Positions 35,333-45,703 of a stretch of DNA of 64,000 nucleotides are shown here, one piece after another (the stretch's first letter is position 1; each line of letters opens with the position of its first letter). The DNA comes from Neospora caninum Liverpool (taxonomy: Eukaryota > Apicomplexa > Conoidasida > Eucoccidiorida > Sarcocystidae), in contig NC_018388.1 in the NCBI RefSeq assembly GCF_000208865.1, positions 1,674,001-1,738,000 on the forward strand, read 5' to 3'. The position numbers were made by a program, and so were the translations under genes. The notes under the pieces were generated by a model. The model searched no databases. It was not told the DNA's origin and saw only the letters and a program-made list of their open reading frames with translations.

Positions 35333-36663
35333 TTACACCGCGTTTCTCGACTGTAGAGGCGTTGGTCCGTGAACGCCTACCACCGAATAGAGGATCTTTA
35401 TCACCTCGTAGTGCCCACAAAAAAGTGACAGCACAGGAGTGACATCTGTGAATAAGATTTTAGTTACTGCGTCAAGTCTGGAGCAAATTGCTAAGCTGAT
35501 GGTCCCTGATTGGTGATGTGAAAAGTTCAACGAAAACTCCACGACCTGCCGGCAGCCAGCGCTCAGAAGAACGATAACTCGAAAGAAGCCTCTATAGCAC
35601 ACAGAACAAGAGCAAGCTTCGACACTACACAGCTTCATACTCACTCAGCAAGAGCTGACAACGTGGCACAATGTTGTAGGCATCTCGCGCACGCGAAGAA
35701 AGTCTTTCAAAGGATGGGCCCCTGAAGGAGGCGATGGCGTGGTAAACCATTTCTCACAACGGCGTAGTGCTAGTTTCGAGAGATGCCGACACTTACGGAG
35801 GCTTGTAAAATCTTCAAAGGAAGTGGCTCAGCAAGCATCCGGATCACGACAGATCTCAGAACCGGCGCGCTACTGCTGTGCTCCCATATTTGTAACACCA
35901 AACCTGGATAATCGTTGATCAAAAATGGAAACATCGCTGTGTGTGAGCTGTATCGCCTGCTTCACCTCCGCAGGCGGCTTCATCCCCAGTTCATCTGCTC
36001 GACACCAACGCTCCGATCTGGAAAGGCCACAGCACGGGCCATACTGCAGCACCGCAAAACCACAAACACGCCTCACAAGGGCTTCAGTCGCGCACCGTTC
36101 CCTAAACGGCGCACCGTAGACACGGTGTGTTCACGTCACTAGGCTGGTTGTCCACACACCTGAACTGCCATGTCGAATCTCTGTAGCATTCGCTCCAGGT
36201 CTGTGGCGCCCGCTTGTCCTTCATGGTCACCCAAAATATAGTGACGAGTCGTCTGACACTCGGCGATAAGCTTGTTTCGAAGGAGCTCGCTTAATCCTTG
36301 GAAGCGATCAAAACGCTTACGACCACAGCTCAAACCAGCAAGGAGACGAACTTTTCCAGCCTCGTCTCTGTTGCCTTGGAAAGAGAGAGAACGTTCTTGC
36401 TGTGTGACTCCCGTACGCAGTTCCGGCAAAAAGCCGAATTGATGTGCACCTTCAGTCGTGCCTTTCTTGGCTGTTTGGTGTAGCTCGCCACAGGAAGACG
36501 ACGGAGAGAGTCGAAACGGAGCGGTGCGGTACTTTGTTTTGCTTCTAACTCCCTTGCTTGACTGTGGAGATGTGCTGCCATGGTCCCAGAAGTCAGCTAG
36601 GGTTCGGACTGAACCTCCTGTGCTGCCTTTCTTTGGCGTCTGGCTTGAGGCTGCATTGCTCAT
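35333..36663 (-). CDS. unknown multi-exon protein, 5' exons; may be one gene with 34246-35180
   Basis: Exons 36663-36160 (ATG at 36663, MSNAASSQTPKKG), 36043-35904, 35854-35797 and 35545-35405 join in phases 0, 2 and 0. If the last exon is terminal it reads on to a stop at 35333. If it is spliced at GAG|GTGATA, it continues towards the exon at 35180. Exon 1 is Ser/Lys-rich and hydrophilic. Later exons are more ordered (VKQAIQLTHSDVSIFDQRLS, RSVVIRMLAEPLPLKILQAS, VVEFSLNFSHHQSGTISLAI). No family is recognised. An alternative in-frame ATG lies at 36696. Confidence 0.5.
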
Positions 36664-36696
36664 TTCGACCAGAGGCCACGAATAAAAAGAGAGCAT

Positions 36697-37201
36697 AAAA
36701 AGGCGGACACGGTGAGTCTGAACACAGTTCAACAGCACGGAGTTCGCCACTGAATGAACCTCCAACCTGGAACAGGCCTCGTTTCGAGACTAGCGCAGCG
36801 GCTCGACATGCGGCACCGACGGTCAAAACCAGCAGCCGTCTGGCGGGCAGCTACGGTGCATGCGATGCCCGTAACATCCCAACAGAAATTCGTACCGGGG
36901 TGAAAGGCACTGGACAGAACCGACACAAAGAGCTTCCTAGTTCATTCCCTCCGTAGCGTCGTTGCAGGAACCATGAAAAATGATAACTAGGTGCGTGAGA
37001 TAGGACTACTTTGACGCGAAGGGTTCTGAGGATCCATTACGCGGCATGCGAAGCTACCGCAGTAGAGACGTTTTCCCTTCGTCCACGGTGTCACGACTTC
37101 ACTTCCCGCGTTTGCATCCCAGTTTTCTGTGTGGAGACAAGAATTTCTCCAGTTTATTGTAACCATATCTGCAAGTGATTGAGGTAGAGACAGCGAGTAC
37201 A
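36697..37201. other. intergenic between divergent genes
   Basis: About 500 bases between the minus-strand gene starting at 36663 and RBM22 starting at 37202; probably carries both promoters and leaders. No coding exon seen. Confidence 0.5.
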
Positions 37202-38887
37202 ATGTCGGCGCTGGAGAAGAGCGGCTTCGGTATTGCGCACGACTTCAAAGGGAGGACGCAGGAGCAATCGGATTTCCCGATCCTCTGCGAGACATGCCTG
37301 GGCGATAATCCCTACGTTCGTATGCAAAGAAACAGGGAAGGCAAAGAATGTAGGATTTGTACGAGGCCCTACACGGCTTTCAGGTAAGACTCGAACCGAT
37401 GTGACTGTTTCGAAGGGAGCTTCTGTAAGACTGGTGTCACTGCCTTGGTGTGGTGTAACGCTTCTAAATTCCCTTAGGAGCTGGTGTGGTGTAACGCTTC
37501 TAAATTCCCTTAGGAGCTGCTGTGGTGGCACTTTTGAAGCGCATAATCTTCTGAATCAGAACCGATACCAATCGTTTCGGGCGTATTGTCGATGAGAATT
37601 CAGCGGAAGAACGACCTCTAGCGAAAGAACTGCTCCGTGGATACGGTGTTGTGACGGCAGGATGTGTCGTCCGTGCCACCGAAACAGCCGAGCAAAAGCC
37701 CGCATATGTGAGTACGATTTCTTTTCTATTCAGGTGGAAGCCTGGCCCGAAGGCGCGTTACAAATCGACGGTCGTCTGCCAGACGTGTGCGAAGCTGAAA
37801 AATGTCTGTCAGACTTGTTTGTTTGATCTCCAGTACGGTCTGCCGGTCCAGGTTCGGGACAAAATTCTGGAGGGTGCGAAGGTGGATCTTCCTGAACATC
37901 CACTAAACCGCGATTACATGGCCGGCCGGCTGGAAAAGGCTGCTGATCAGCTCCCTTACGGAAAGCTAGAGGATCCCGATGGGAGACTGCGAGCGATTGC
38001 CAGAACTCAACCGTATTATCGCCGGAACGCTCCAAGGGTTTGCACGTTCTGGCAAAGAGGGGAGTGTAAAAGGGGCGACGAGTGCCCGTATCTCCATCAG
38101 GAAGTCCACCATGACCCAGCTCTTGCGAACCAAAACCTCCGGGACAGGTGCGTTTCGACGTTTCGGCTCCTCAGTCATCATTCGTACTCACGTAGATAGG
38201 GAGCAGTTGCTCCAAGAAGACCGTTTCGTTGCTTCGTTTCTATGCTCAATCCCGAGTGGTGTTTGTGTCCGCATTTTCAGGTATAGTGGACAAGACGATC
38301 CAGTTGCGGAGAAGATTCTGCGACTGGCGGCAAGCAAGCCTAGCGACGACAGCGTAACGCCACCGGCAGACACGACTAATACCACGGTGTTTGTTGGTGG
38401 TCTTACGAAAGGAGTTACCGAGCAAGACCTACGAGACGCGTTTTATGCCTTTGGAGAACTGCTGTCTATCAAGATGTATAGGGGGCAGCAATATGCTTTC
38501 CTCTGTTATGCTGAGCGGAGTTCAGCAGAGGAGGCGGTGAAGCAGCTGCATTCCAATCTAGTGATCAAAGGTGTGAGGCTTCGTGTCGCCTGGGCAAAAC
38601 CGTCCGACAAACGAAAAAAGCCTGATGACAACGATCTGCCGGCAGCTCAGGCGGATCTAGGTGTGACTGTGATTCCTCCACCGCTTCCCGGCCTTCCTTC
38701 CGTTCGTGCTCCAGTGCCCCTGCCCTTCATGTTGGATTCGGCCGACGCGAATCGCGGGGCTTCTGTTAGACCCACCGCGGAGCCGGCGAGTGGAGTCCTA
38801 CCTCCGTCAAGCATGTATGGCGTGGGAGGCGCGACGGCAATGTATGCGTCTATGAATCCTGTTGAAGCTGAGTATATGAAAAGGTGA
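37202..38887 (+). CDS. RBM22: pre-mRNA splicing factor RBM22/Cwc2/Slt11
   Basis: Exons 37202-37383, 37734-38147 and 38281-38887 join in phase 2 at both junctions to 400 residues. The N-terminal zinc region has [17 protein letters not shown], then CRIC (residues about 25-53) and [15 protein letters not shown] (75-89), the RBM22 pattern. A CCCH zinc finger follows (C164-x7-C172-x5-C178-x3-H182, [19 protein letters not shown]). One RRM spans about 233-305, with RNP2 VFVGGL and RNP1-like QQYAFLCY. The C-terminal 90 residues are Pro/Ala-rich. RBM22 (yeast Cwc2 plus Ecm2/Slt11) belongs to the Prp19-associated complex in activated spliceosomes and contacts U6 snRNA and the branch helix. All splice sites are canonical (AG|GTAAGA, AG|GTGCGT, TTCAG). 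This is one of the clearest genes in the window. Confidence 0.95.
37447..37518 (+). repeat. 36-bp perfect tandem duplication in RBM22 intron 1
   Basis: Two head-to-tail copies of a unit starting ggtgtggtgtaacgcttc and ending ttaggagct, period 36. It lies between exons 1 and 2 and contains TTAG motifs but no evident exon. Confidence 0.92.
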
Positions 38888-39357
38888 TCTCTTGGAATCC
38901 GTGCCCGATATTTACATATGGAACGGGCGTTTGTTCAAACTCACAATGAGATCACGCGAACTCTCAGTGAACTCTCAGTGGTTCAAAGGGAACTGAAAGT
39001 TATAATTTCATGGTAGTACTGTGGACGCATATTTTGCTGACCTGAAAGTCGCTCAGGTAGTGTCCGGGGTGGATCGACTCACATCAACAACTCTTGTTTC
39101 GCCAATGTTTTAACAAGCGGCAGATGTCTCTCCATCGTGAAGCGACACGTGCCTTCAGTAAGGGGTAGCGTGGCTACCCTTCGTCGATTTCGTGTAGTTC
39201 GCGTCATCACACCATCGTGAAAATACCGGTTATGCAGGGACGAAGCGGGCCAATCTTAGTAAGACAGGATGGTGAGCCTCCATTCAGGTGTTCACGCCTA
39301 CAATATTCGTCGGACACCATCTTGGTTTTCCTATTGGGATCAAGCTGTGTCCGCTTG
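38888..39357. other. intergenic between convergent genes
   Basis: Holds the 3' UTRs of RBM22 (+) and the ankyrin gene (-). A short direct repeat, ctcagtgaactctcagtg, lies near 38962-38982. No gene seen. Confidence 0.5.
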
Positions 39358-40842
39358 CTACCCTTGCTGGAGCTTTTGTTGCAGATACTCCGCCAGCGCT
39401 TGCCGATCTTGGCCATCTCTAATGCGCGCTCTCCTGGTCACCTCCTCGATGAGTGAAATGCCGTCGTAGTCCTTCACCTGTATGTTGATATGATATATGA
39501 CAGACACACACCGAGAAATTGATAGCCCTATAACCACTCCATGGTGAAGCCACAACATTTCTGACGAGTAACGTTTAAAGAATCGCAGTGCCCCTTGCTC
39601 AAAAAGCATAGTTGATACGGTCACGACGATGGACATGGTGGATCCAATCCAACTATGGAAGTATGCTGGCAGTAATGCATCACCCACTACGATTGCTTGT
39701 AAAGAATAGATATCTCGTGGACGATTAGGCTCCTTCAAAGACTGATCGGTCGTGCATCTCCGTATAGGTGCACTGGTTCATGCTGCATCATTACATATAT
39801 GTTGCGCCAGTAGGCTAAGCAGCTAACAAACACGTTCATGTTTCTTACCTGGATAAGAGCGCCAGACTCAGCGAGGGCTTTTACGGTTGATAAATGTCCA
39901 TTGACAGCAGCATGGAAAAGTGGAGTCCTACCATGCCGGTCTCGTGTGTCGATGGATACCCCTCGATGAATAAAATGAAGCAAAGCGTGAGTACGACCGT
40001 GCGCCGCAGCAAGATGGACAGGCTCATTGTGATTGGAATTAGCTGAACACATTCACGCCACACTCCGAACAAAGAGGGCCGCCATCCACTAAGGTAGCAC
40101 GCCTGAGGACAGCAGCGTTCTGCTACATTGGTCGGATCTTACCTTTAACTCCTTCGGGGCTCAGCTGATAGTCATCGAGAAGCCTTTGAATGATCGATGG
40201 TGATCCACCCACCGCTGCAGCGTGCAGAAGGCTTCCTTTTTGTTGCTGTTGCGCTGCCACATCTGCTGCCTGAACATCGACGCCGAGTGCGCAAAGAGTT
40301 TCGAACGTGCGTTTCTTTCCTTGAAGACAGGAGCACCGTAGAGCCTGCCACACGGCGGGGTGACTCAGAGAGCTCCTTGTGGGTCCACCACTGCATTCAC
40401 TTGTACAGTCATCGTGTTTAGGATTATACCGGTAGCGCCGTAGAAGCACCTCGCATACAGAGGCGCTTTCTGCGTCAGAGTGTTGTGGCTGGACGCAGTT
40501 TCGAAGCAGTCGGTCTGAAACCTCCCCCGATTTGAGAGATTGCGGGTCTGTGCCAAAGAGCGTGGAAAGCGCGACAGATGGAGACTCACTGAAAAGAGCT
40601 TCCAGGGATGGATCATGGCCGCCCTCGGGGCTCGCGCAACCGGCAAACTCCGAACCGGAGTCTGTCACGTTGCCGCCATCAGTTATGTCTTCTGGATCGT
40701 GTTCACAGTCACCGGGGTCAGCCTCACCCTCACAAGATTCACAAGCACGAACAGCTGGAAAAGGAGGGTTGCCAACACCGTAATCTGTTTCCACTGTACC
40801 AGGTTGCTCTCTACTGGAGTCGCGATCAGCACGATCTGCCAT
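39358..40842 (-). CDS. ankyrin-repeat protein (337 aa)
   Basis: Exons 40842-40143, 40042-39849 and 39477-39358 join in phases 1 and 0 to 337 residues from the ATG at 40842. The first ~130 residues are acidic and Ser/Asp/Glu-rich, probably disordered. The C-terminal part has about three to four ankyrin repeats with the TPLH-like signature: KGSLLHAAAVGGSPSIIQRL, then EPVHLAAAHGRTHALLHF, then HGRTPLFHAAVNGHLSTVKA, ending with a partial repeat (VKDYDGISLIEEVTRRAR) as capping helix. Ankyrin repeats bind other proteins; nothing in the sequence tells which. No signal peptide or membrane segment, so cytosolic or nuclear. The final residues (QALAEYLQQKLQQG) form a helix. Confidence 0.85.
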
Positions 40843-41950
40843 ACTTTACACGTTGCGCACGCGCATGTAATGAACATGTGCCTTGTCGCTGTCGCGCGAG
40901 AACGTGAGATTGTAGAAGTTTGCCCGAAGAGATGACACATAAAGCATCATTCAGTGGAAACCACAAGAAAATTTCGAACTGCAAGATGGAAACGGCGTTG
41001 CCGTAGGGACAACAGCTTCACGACCGGGTCGGCACCCGACGCACTCAAAAAGACCAAGAATGGGCCAATCAGCAGTCAAGATGCCCGTAGCTGTGCATGC
41101 GGTGCATGTGTGTCGCATGCACGTGGCAGCCGCCGAAACAGCCGGAGTGACTTGGCCAGTATTGTGAAAACGCTTCACGCTTCTTCTTTTTCCTGTTTGT
41201 TGCGACAGACAGTTAATCATTTCGGACGTTTTGCTGCAGCACGAATGTTCGTAGTCAACCGGTGATGGGTGAAGGACAAAGAAGAGACAGACGCTCATGA
41301 ACAAGAACCGGATACAGGTTCTGTGGTGCCACAACATCCCAGTCAGACAGCCGCGGCCGAATACATACAGGCGAAAGTGCTTTGAATTGTGGATCACGTT
41401 TCCTTCTTGAGTTCTGCCCGGAGCGAGCAACACCTTATTAGAACAGCTGTGTTCGCTTATAGACGGAGAAGACTCTGAGTCAGATGGCAACAAAGTGTCG
41501 AGACATCCCGGAGAATTTTCCGCGTTATACCGACTGAGCATGCTGGCCACACAATTGATATACTTGCGTTCAAAGCGGCAGATATGCAAAACGTAGAAGA
41601 AAGAGCGCTGGAGCACACACGCTGTCAACAACGAAGCGTGCCGACCTCACCGTGTGTAGACAGTGAATATCTCGGCAAGCAGCACTAGGTTTGCGCGGCG
41701 TCGTACAGCCGCAGTGACAAAAGGTCTCGGATAGTGGTCAGCAGCGCCGATTGTTCTTCGAAAAGCAGTGGTTATCGTTGCCACATGCAACACCACTGGG
41801 TCGGGAATGTGTTTTACGACCACATGCGCGAGGAATGCAGATTAGCTTGTCAAGGAATAACTGGTTGCTTAAGATTAATCAAGAGATTAAATGCGTTCGA
41901 TATTTTGCCTCATGATGGACACGGTGTTGCCGGACACAAAATCCTTGATT
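40843..41950. other. intergenic, no gene seen
   Basis: The 5' flank of the ankyrin gene and the 3' flank of the membrane-protein gene. A 226-codon minus-strand frame at 40951-41631 has odd composition (many Cys and His) and no coding signature; I do not call it. Confidence 0.45.
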
Positions 41951-43927
41951 CTATTCGGAGGTGACCCGTTTCCACTGTTCTTTCACCTCGTGGGATATCA
42001 GCCGGGGATCAAATCTGCTATCTGAAAGGAAGGCGCCCATACATGGTGTCGATTGAATAGTTGGAATTAGTCGTACCTTGTTCATGCTGCTTGCGCAAGT
42101 GTACGAAAGCGTATGTAAGACCGAACCAGACTAAAAGTGTACCGACATACAGTGATTGAATTTTCAATGCTTTGTCTCGAGCTTACTGGGTAGAGCAACG
42201 TAAGTCTCCCAGGTATTTAGCCGGAACTGACTCGGGACAAAAAACGTAGAGACAGGATCTGCATCGATTTTGTGGTTGAAAGCGAAGTGGGTAGGTATCC
42301 GGTTAGTGAGTTACCGAGAGGGTTGAAGGCAGCACCCAGGAGGTACAGCAGCTGAAGGACACGGTCATATGTGGTCAAAAAGAGCATACCGCTTCGGTTG
42401 GATGTACCTGCATGATACCACCGGATACAATCCACGCGCATACAAAGCAGACAATGTATCTGGTGCATGTCCTGAACGAACGAATGACTGAGCAAGACAG
42501 GGAGAGACTTGCAAGCATGCGATGTAACCGTACGCGGCGAATTCACGTTCTTGGGTGGTCTGTGGCTCCTTCGCAAGTACGTACGACGGAATAAATAGGT
42601 ACACAAGGCTGGCAATTACGAAAACAAATGCCAGATACAGGAGTTTCAGAACCAGATAGTTCTTGCCGGCGAAACCTGAAATAGCTTTGGTGGTGCGGAG
42701 GTGTCCGAATACATTCGACGGAACGTACCGGTGTCAAATATGAGGCCTGCCAATCCTACGGAGCGCACGCTCGTGAGGTGTAGCGTTTAAAGGAGATTTG
42801 AGTGTTTGTACCACAAAAAGCGGGGCTAATTTGTGGGTACGGGATTCCCGCGAGGAGATTGTAGATTGTGGTGGCGGCAAGCTGATGACAGATTGATATG
42901 CCTTTAACGTGGAACGTGTTTAGGGCAGCTTACCACGCAAGCGAAAAATGTGATCCCGTATACTACTTCTTTGGTGGATCTCTTGTAGCTTATGTACGCT
43001 CCGACGGCTGAAACATCACTGGTTACTCTCTCGTGATATCCTATACATGCTTGAGCCTATACCTCCGAATGCTACGGAGATCACGAAAAGCATCCAGGGC
43101 GGAATCAGACCGAAGAATAAAGTCAGCGCGAGAGTAGCCGCAGCGTAGCCTGGGAGAAGTGTTTTGTGATGAGCTGGTAAATGGTAGACGACAGGAGATC
43201 TCGTACCTATGATGGCACACCACGTGTATACTACCATGTTCTGAGCACCTCCTGAACCCGGTAGTGTCGGTAACCAGAAACGAACACTGTTTTCAATACG
43301 CTCCTACCGAAAACGGCGAAGAGAGAGAAGGGTATTAGTGCCAAAATAGTTAGTGCTGATACATATGCTGTCAGTATCACTGAGCTTTGCTGCGATGGGG
43401 TTGTCTTAGGCAATAATATACTGGGAATATTAGGGAGCCGGATACCTGCGGCGATCCAGTGGACAGCCCCTCGAGAGGGCTTCGGTAGGCTGAAATTGGA
43501 GAAGCGGTCTATCGTTTTTTATAACACTTCGGAGATAGCGAGCGAATTACCTTTGAAAACTGGAACATGCTCAGGGTAGTAAACTGGCCGCCGCACAGCA
43601 GCGGCCGAACCGATATGAACGCCGAATTTCTTCGCCGGGTGAGCTGCCAAGTCCTCGACGACTTCCCTCAATAATCTTCCCGTCGAACTGTTAGCTGTAG
43701 TGTTGCTATAATAGATGATTGCCAGCATTTGCATCAAACAAGGTGCCTCTCATACCAAAAAGCTCTGCGAACTGCCGCAGTTTATGGTCATATTTGTCAA
43801 GGAAGTCCACAGGAGCAATTTTGGGGCCGGGGAGGTTCATGCGGTGGACGATTGAAGCGACTCCAAAGTTGGAGTGCGCAAAACATACGAGAACTGCCGC
43901 CCCGGCTAATAATGTAGACTTTCCCAT
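41951..43927 (-). CDS. 12-exon multi-pass membrane protein of unknown family (400 aa)
   Basis: Exons 43927-43756, 43694-43551, 43489-43446, 43389-43308, 43251-43063, 43007-42934, 42881-42841, 42769-42729, 42675-42529, 42407-42315, 42181-42077 and 42021-41951 join in frame through eleven introns to 400 residues. An N-terminal signal peptide (KSTLLAGAAVLVCFAHS) precedes a ~100-residue lumenal or extracellular part. Roughly seven hydrophobic segments follow, for example VSALTILALIPFSLFAVF, ALTLFFGLIPPWMLFVISVA, LAFVFVIASLVYLFIPS and VGTLLVWFGLTYAFVH. The tail is hydrophilic (FDPRLISHEVKEQWKRV). I do not recognise the family or any catalytic motif. Two exons are only 41 nt. An alternative ATG lies 12 codons upstream at 43963. 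A few acceptors (43694, 42769, 42181) were chosen on phase rather than strength. Confidence 0.78.
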
Positions 43928-43963
43928 CGTTAATGTTCGTGCCTCGTCTGGTGGAATCCGCAT

Positions 43964-45703
43964 CTTGCACTGAACGATTCATATCCCTTCCGCTAAGGTG
44001 TCTTATTCCAGTTCGAGCCAGGCTGGCCAATCCGAAGCTGGCCTGTACGTACATACGACAAGAGTGTTGTCGTGCTACGAATCAACAGTGCTTACGTTAG
44101 GGATTCGGATCTACCGCTACCAGAATCACGCTCGACTGGTGGAGTTCATGACCGGACTCGCAGATGTGTGGAGTTGTGTGCTGTCGGCCACAGCCATACA
44201 CACGACTGTGGGCCACCTACGACTTTTTTCTTTTCGTCTAGCTCGGCCTTTCCGCCGTGTCAACCATGGTTGCACCATCCTTAGTACGAACAAGCATACA
44301 GAAGCCACACACCGAGCCAGTTTGATGTCCATAATTTCACCGCCCCTTCCCCGAGGCGACTCCTGCCACTATATCACCCGCCTTTGTATGGCTGGAATGT
44401 AAGCTGCTCCTTCCTGCTCCTTTGCTACGTGTGTAGAGAAAAACGATGTACCATCAGCAAGACACCGCCTGCTCAAGTCAATTTCCATGCGGGTTAACTC
44501 TCATCTTTCTCTAGAGGCGTAAAGAAACAAAGAAAGCGAATACGCATCCGTGACACGACACATGGATATGGAAAAAGACGCTTGGGTTTTTCTGTAGCGT
44601 TCCTGGCCTAGTGAATGAAACCACCATTACCTGCTGCATCTGTTGTGTTTTTTGCCCGGCGATGTCTCCAGAGAGGGCACCGTTTAGTGACCCACACGAC
44701 GGGGTTGCTGAGTGGTACATAGGGCATGTCACTATTAACAGAAGACATTCAACAGTTACTGTGGCCCCCAAACACGCTTCTACATGAATCCTGGGAAGCT
44801 CAGAGCCACTAGTACCGCAAATGCTTAATACCAATTACCTGCTCACCAGGGCATAAGTTGCAGTGGCAGAATTATAAATTCTGATAAACAGGGAGACGCA
44901 TGGGAATACAGACCGCCAGTCCAGCGCAAATCGCACCCAGACGGCGCCCTCCCTCGATCCGCCAGTTCTCCGCATGCTCGCCCTATCAGCGGACCAGCCG
45001 TCAACGATCCCACCGTCCGGTTTCTGATGAGATTGTGAATTCGAGGCTCCGGAGGGTGCCTTCTCTACAAAATTGGAGTTACTGTGGAAGGCATGCTAAT
45101 ACGAGTCGACAGTTCGTGGTCGTTTATGATTTAGAAGTTCTGGTGATTCCTCGAACAAGGCCTTAGCGCACACAACCACTGCCTGCCCCCTGCTCGATAC
45201 CCCATGGTGGCAATGAAGTATGGAACAGCGCGAGCAGGAGGCCGTTAACACCATCGGTTGGCGAGACTCTCCCTTTTCTTGACTTCCTTTCTTGAAACCA
45301 GGGTGTGTTGGTTCATGAACCCAAGTGCTTTGGTCTTGTGTGTGCCTGAAGGAAGGTGATGCACGTTCTTCGACCGGGCACTCTCCGTGGTCATCCGTGT
45401 GAAGACCTGGACCCCAGCGCCGACTTTTGTGTGTGTCTTACCTTGAGAACCGCCTCCATTGATGTTCCAGTCCTTCAAAGAAGGTGTATCTCCTGGGGCT
45501 GAAGCCAGTTCAACAGTCGGGTCCCAACGGTCAGAGCTATGCAGCCTTAGGCAGGGGCACTGGATCCCTGAGCCACGTTGTTCGCTATGCGCTCAGCTTG
45601 TTGAGTGTTGCCCACGTGCCTCTGCTTCCCTTCCGAAAGCTCTCTGCACGCTTTCTGGCAAACCAATCTCCTTGTTCCGACCAGCGTTCCTCTTTTCTAG
45701 TCA
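43964..45703. other. intergenic between divergent genes
   Basis: Between the membrane-protein start (-) and the hydrolase start (+); should hold both promoters. Short frames on both strands lack motifs. The stretch just before 45704 (about 45460-45700) is open on the plus strand and is probably the 5' leader. Confidence 0.5.

Noticed and set aside
40951..41631. 226-codon minus-strand frame rich in Cys and His
   Set aside because: Composition irregular, no zinc-finger spacing, no splice links to neighbours.
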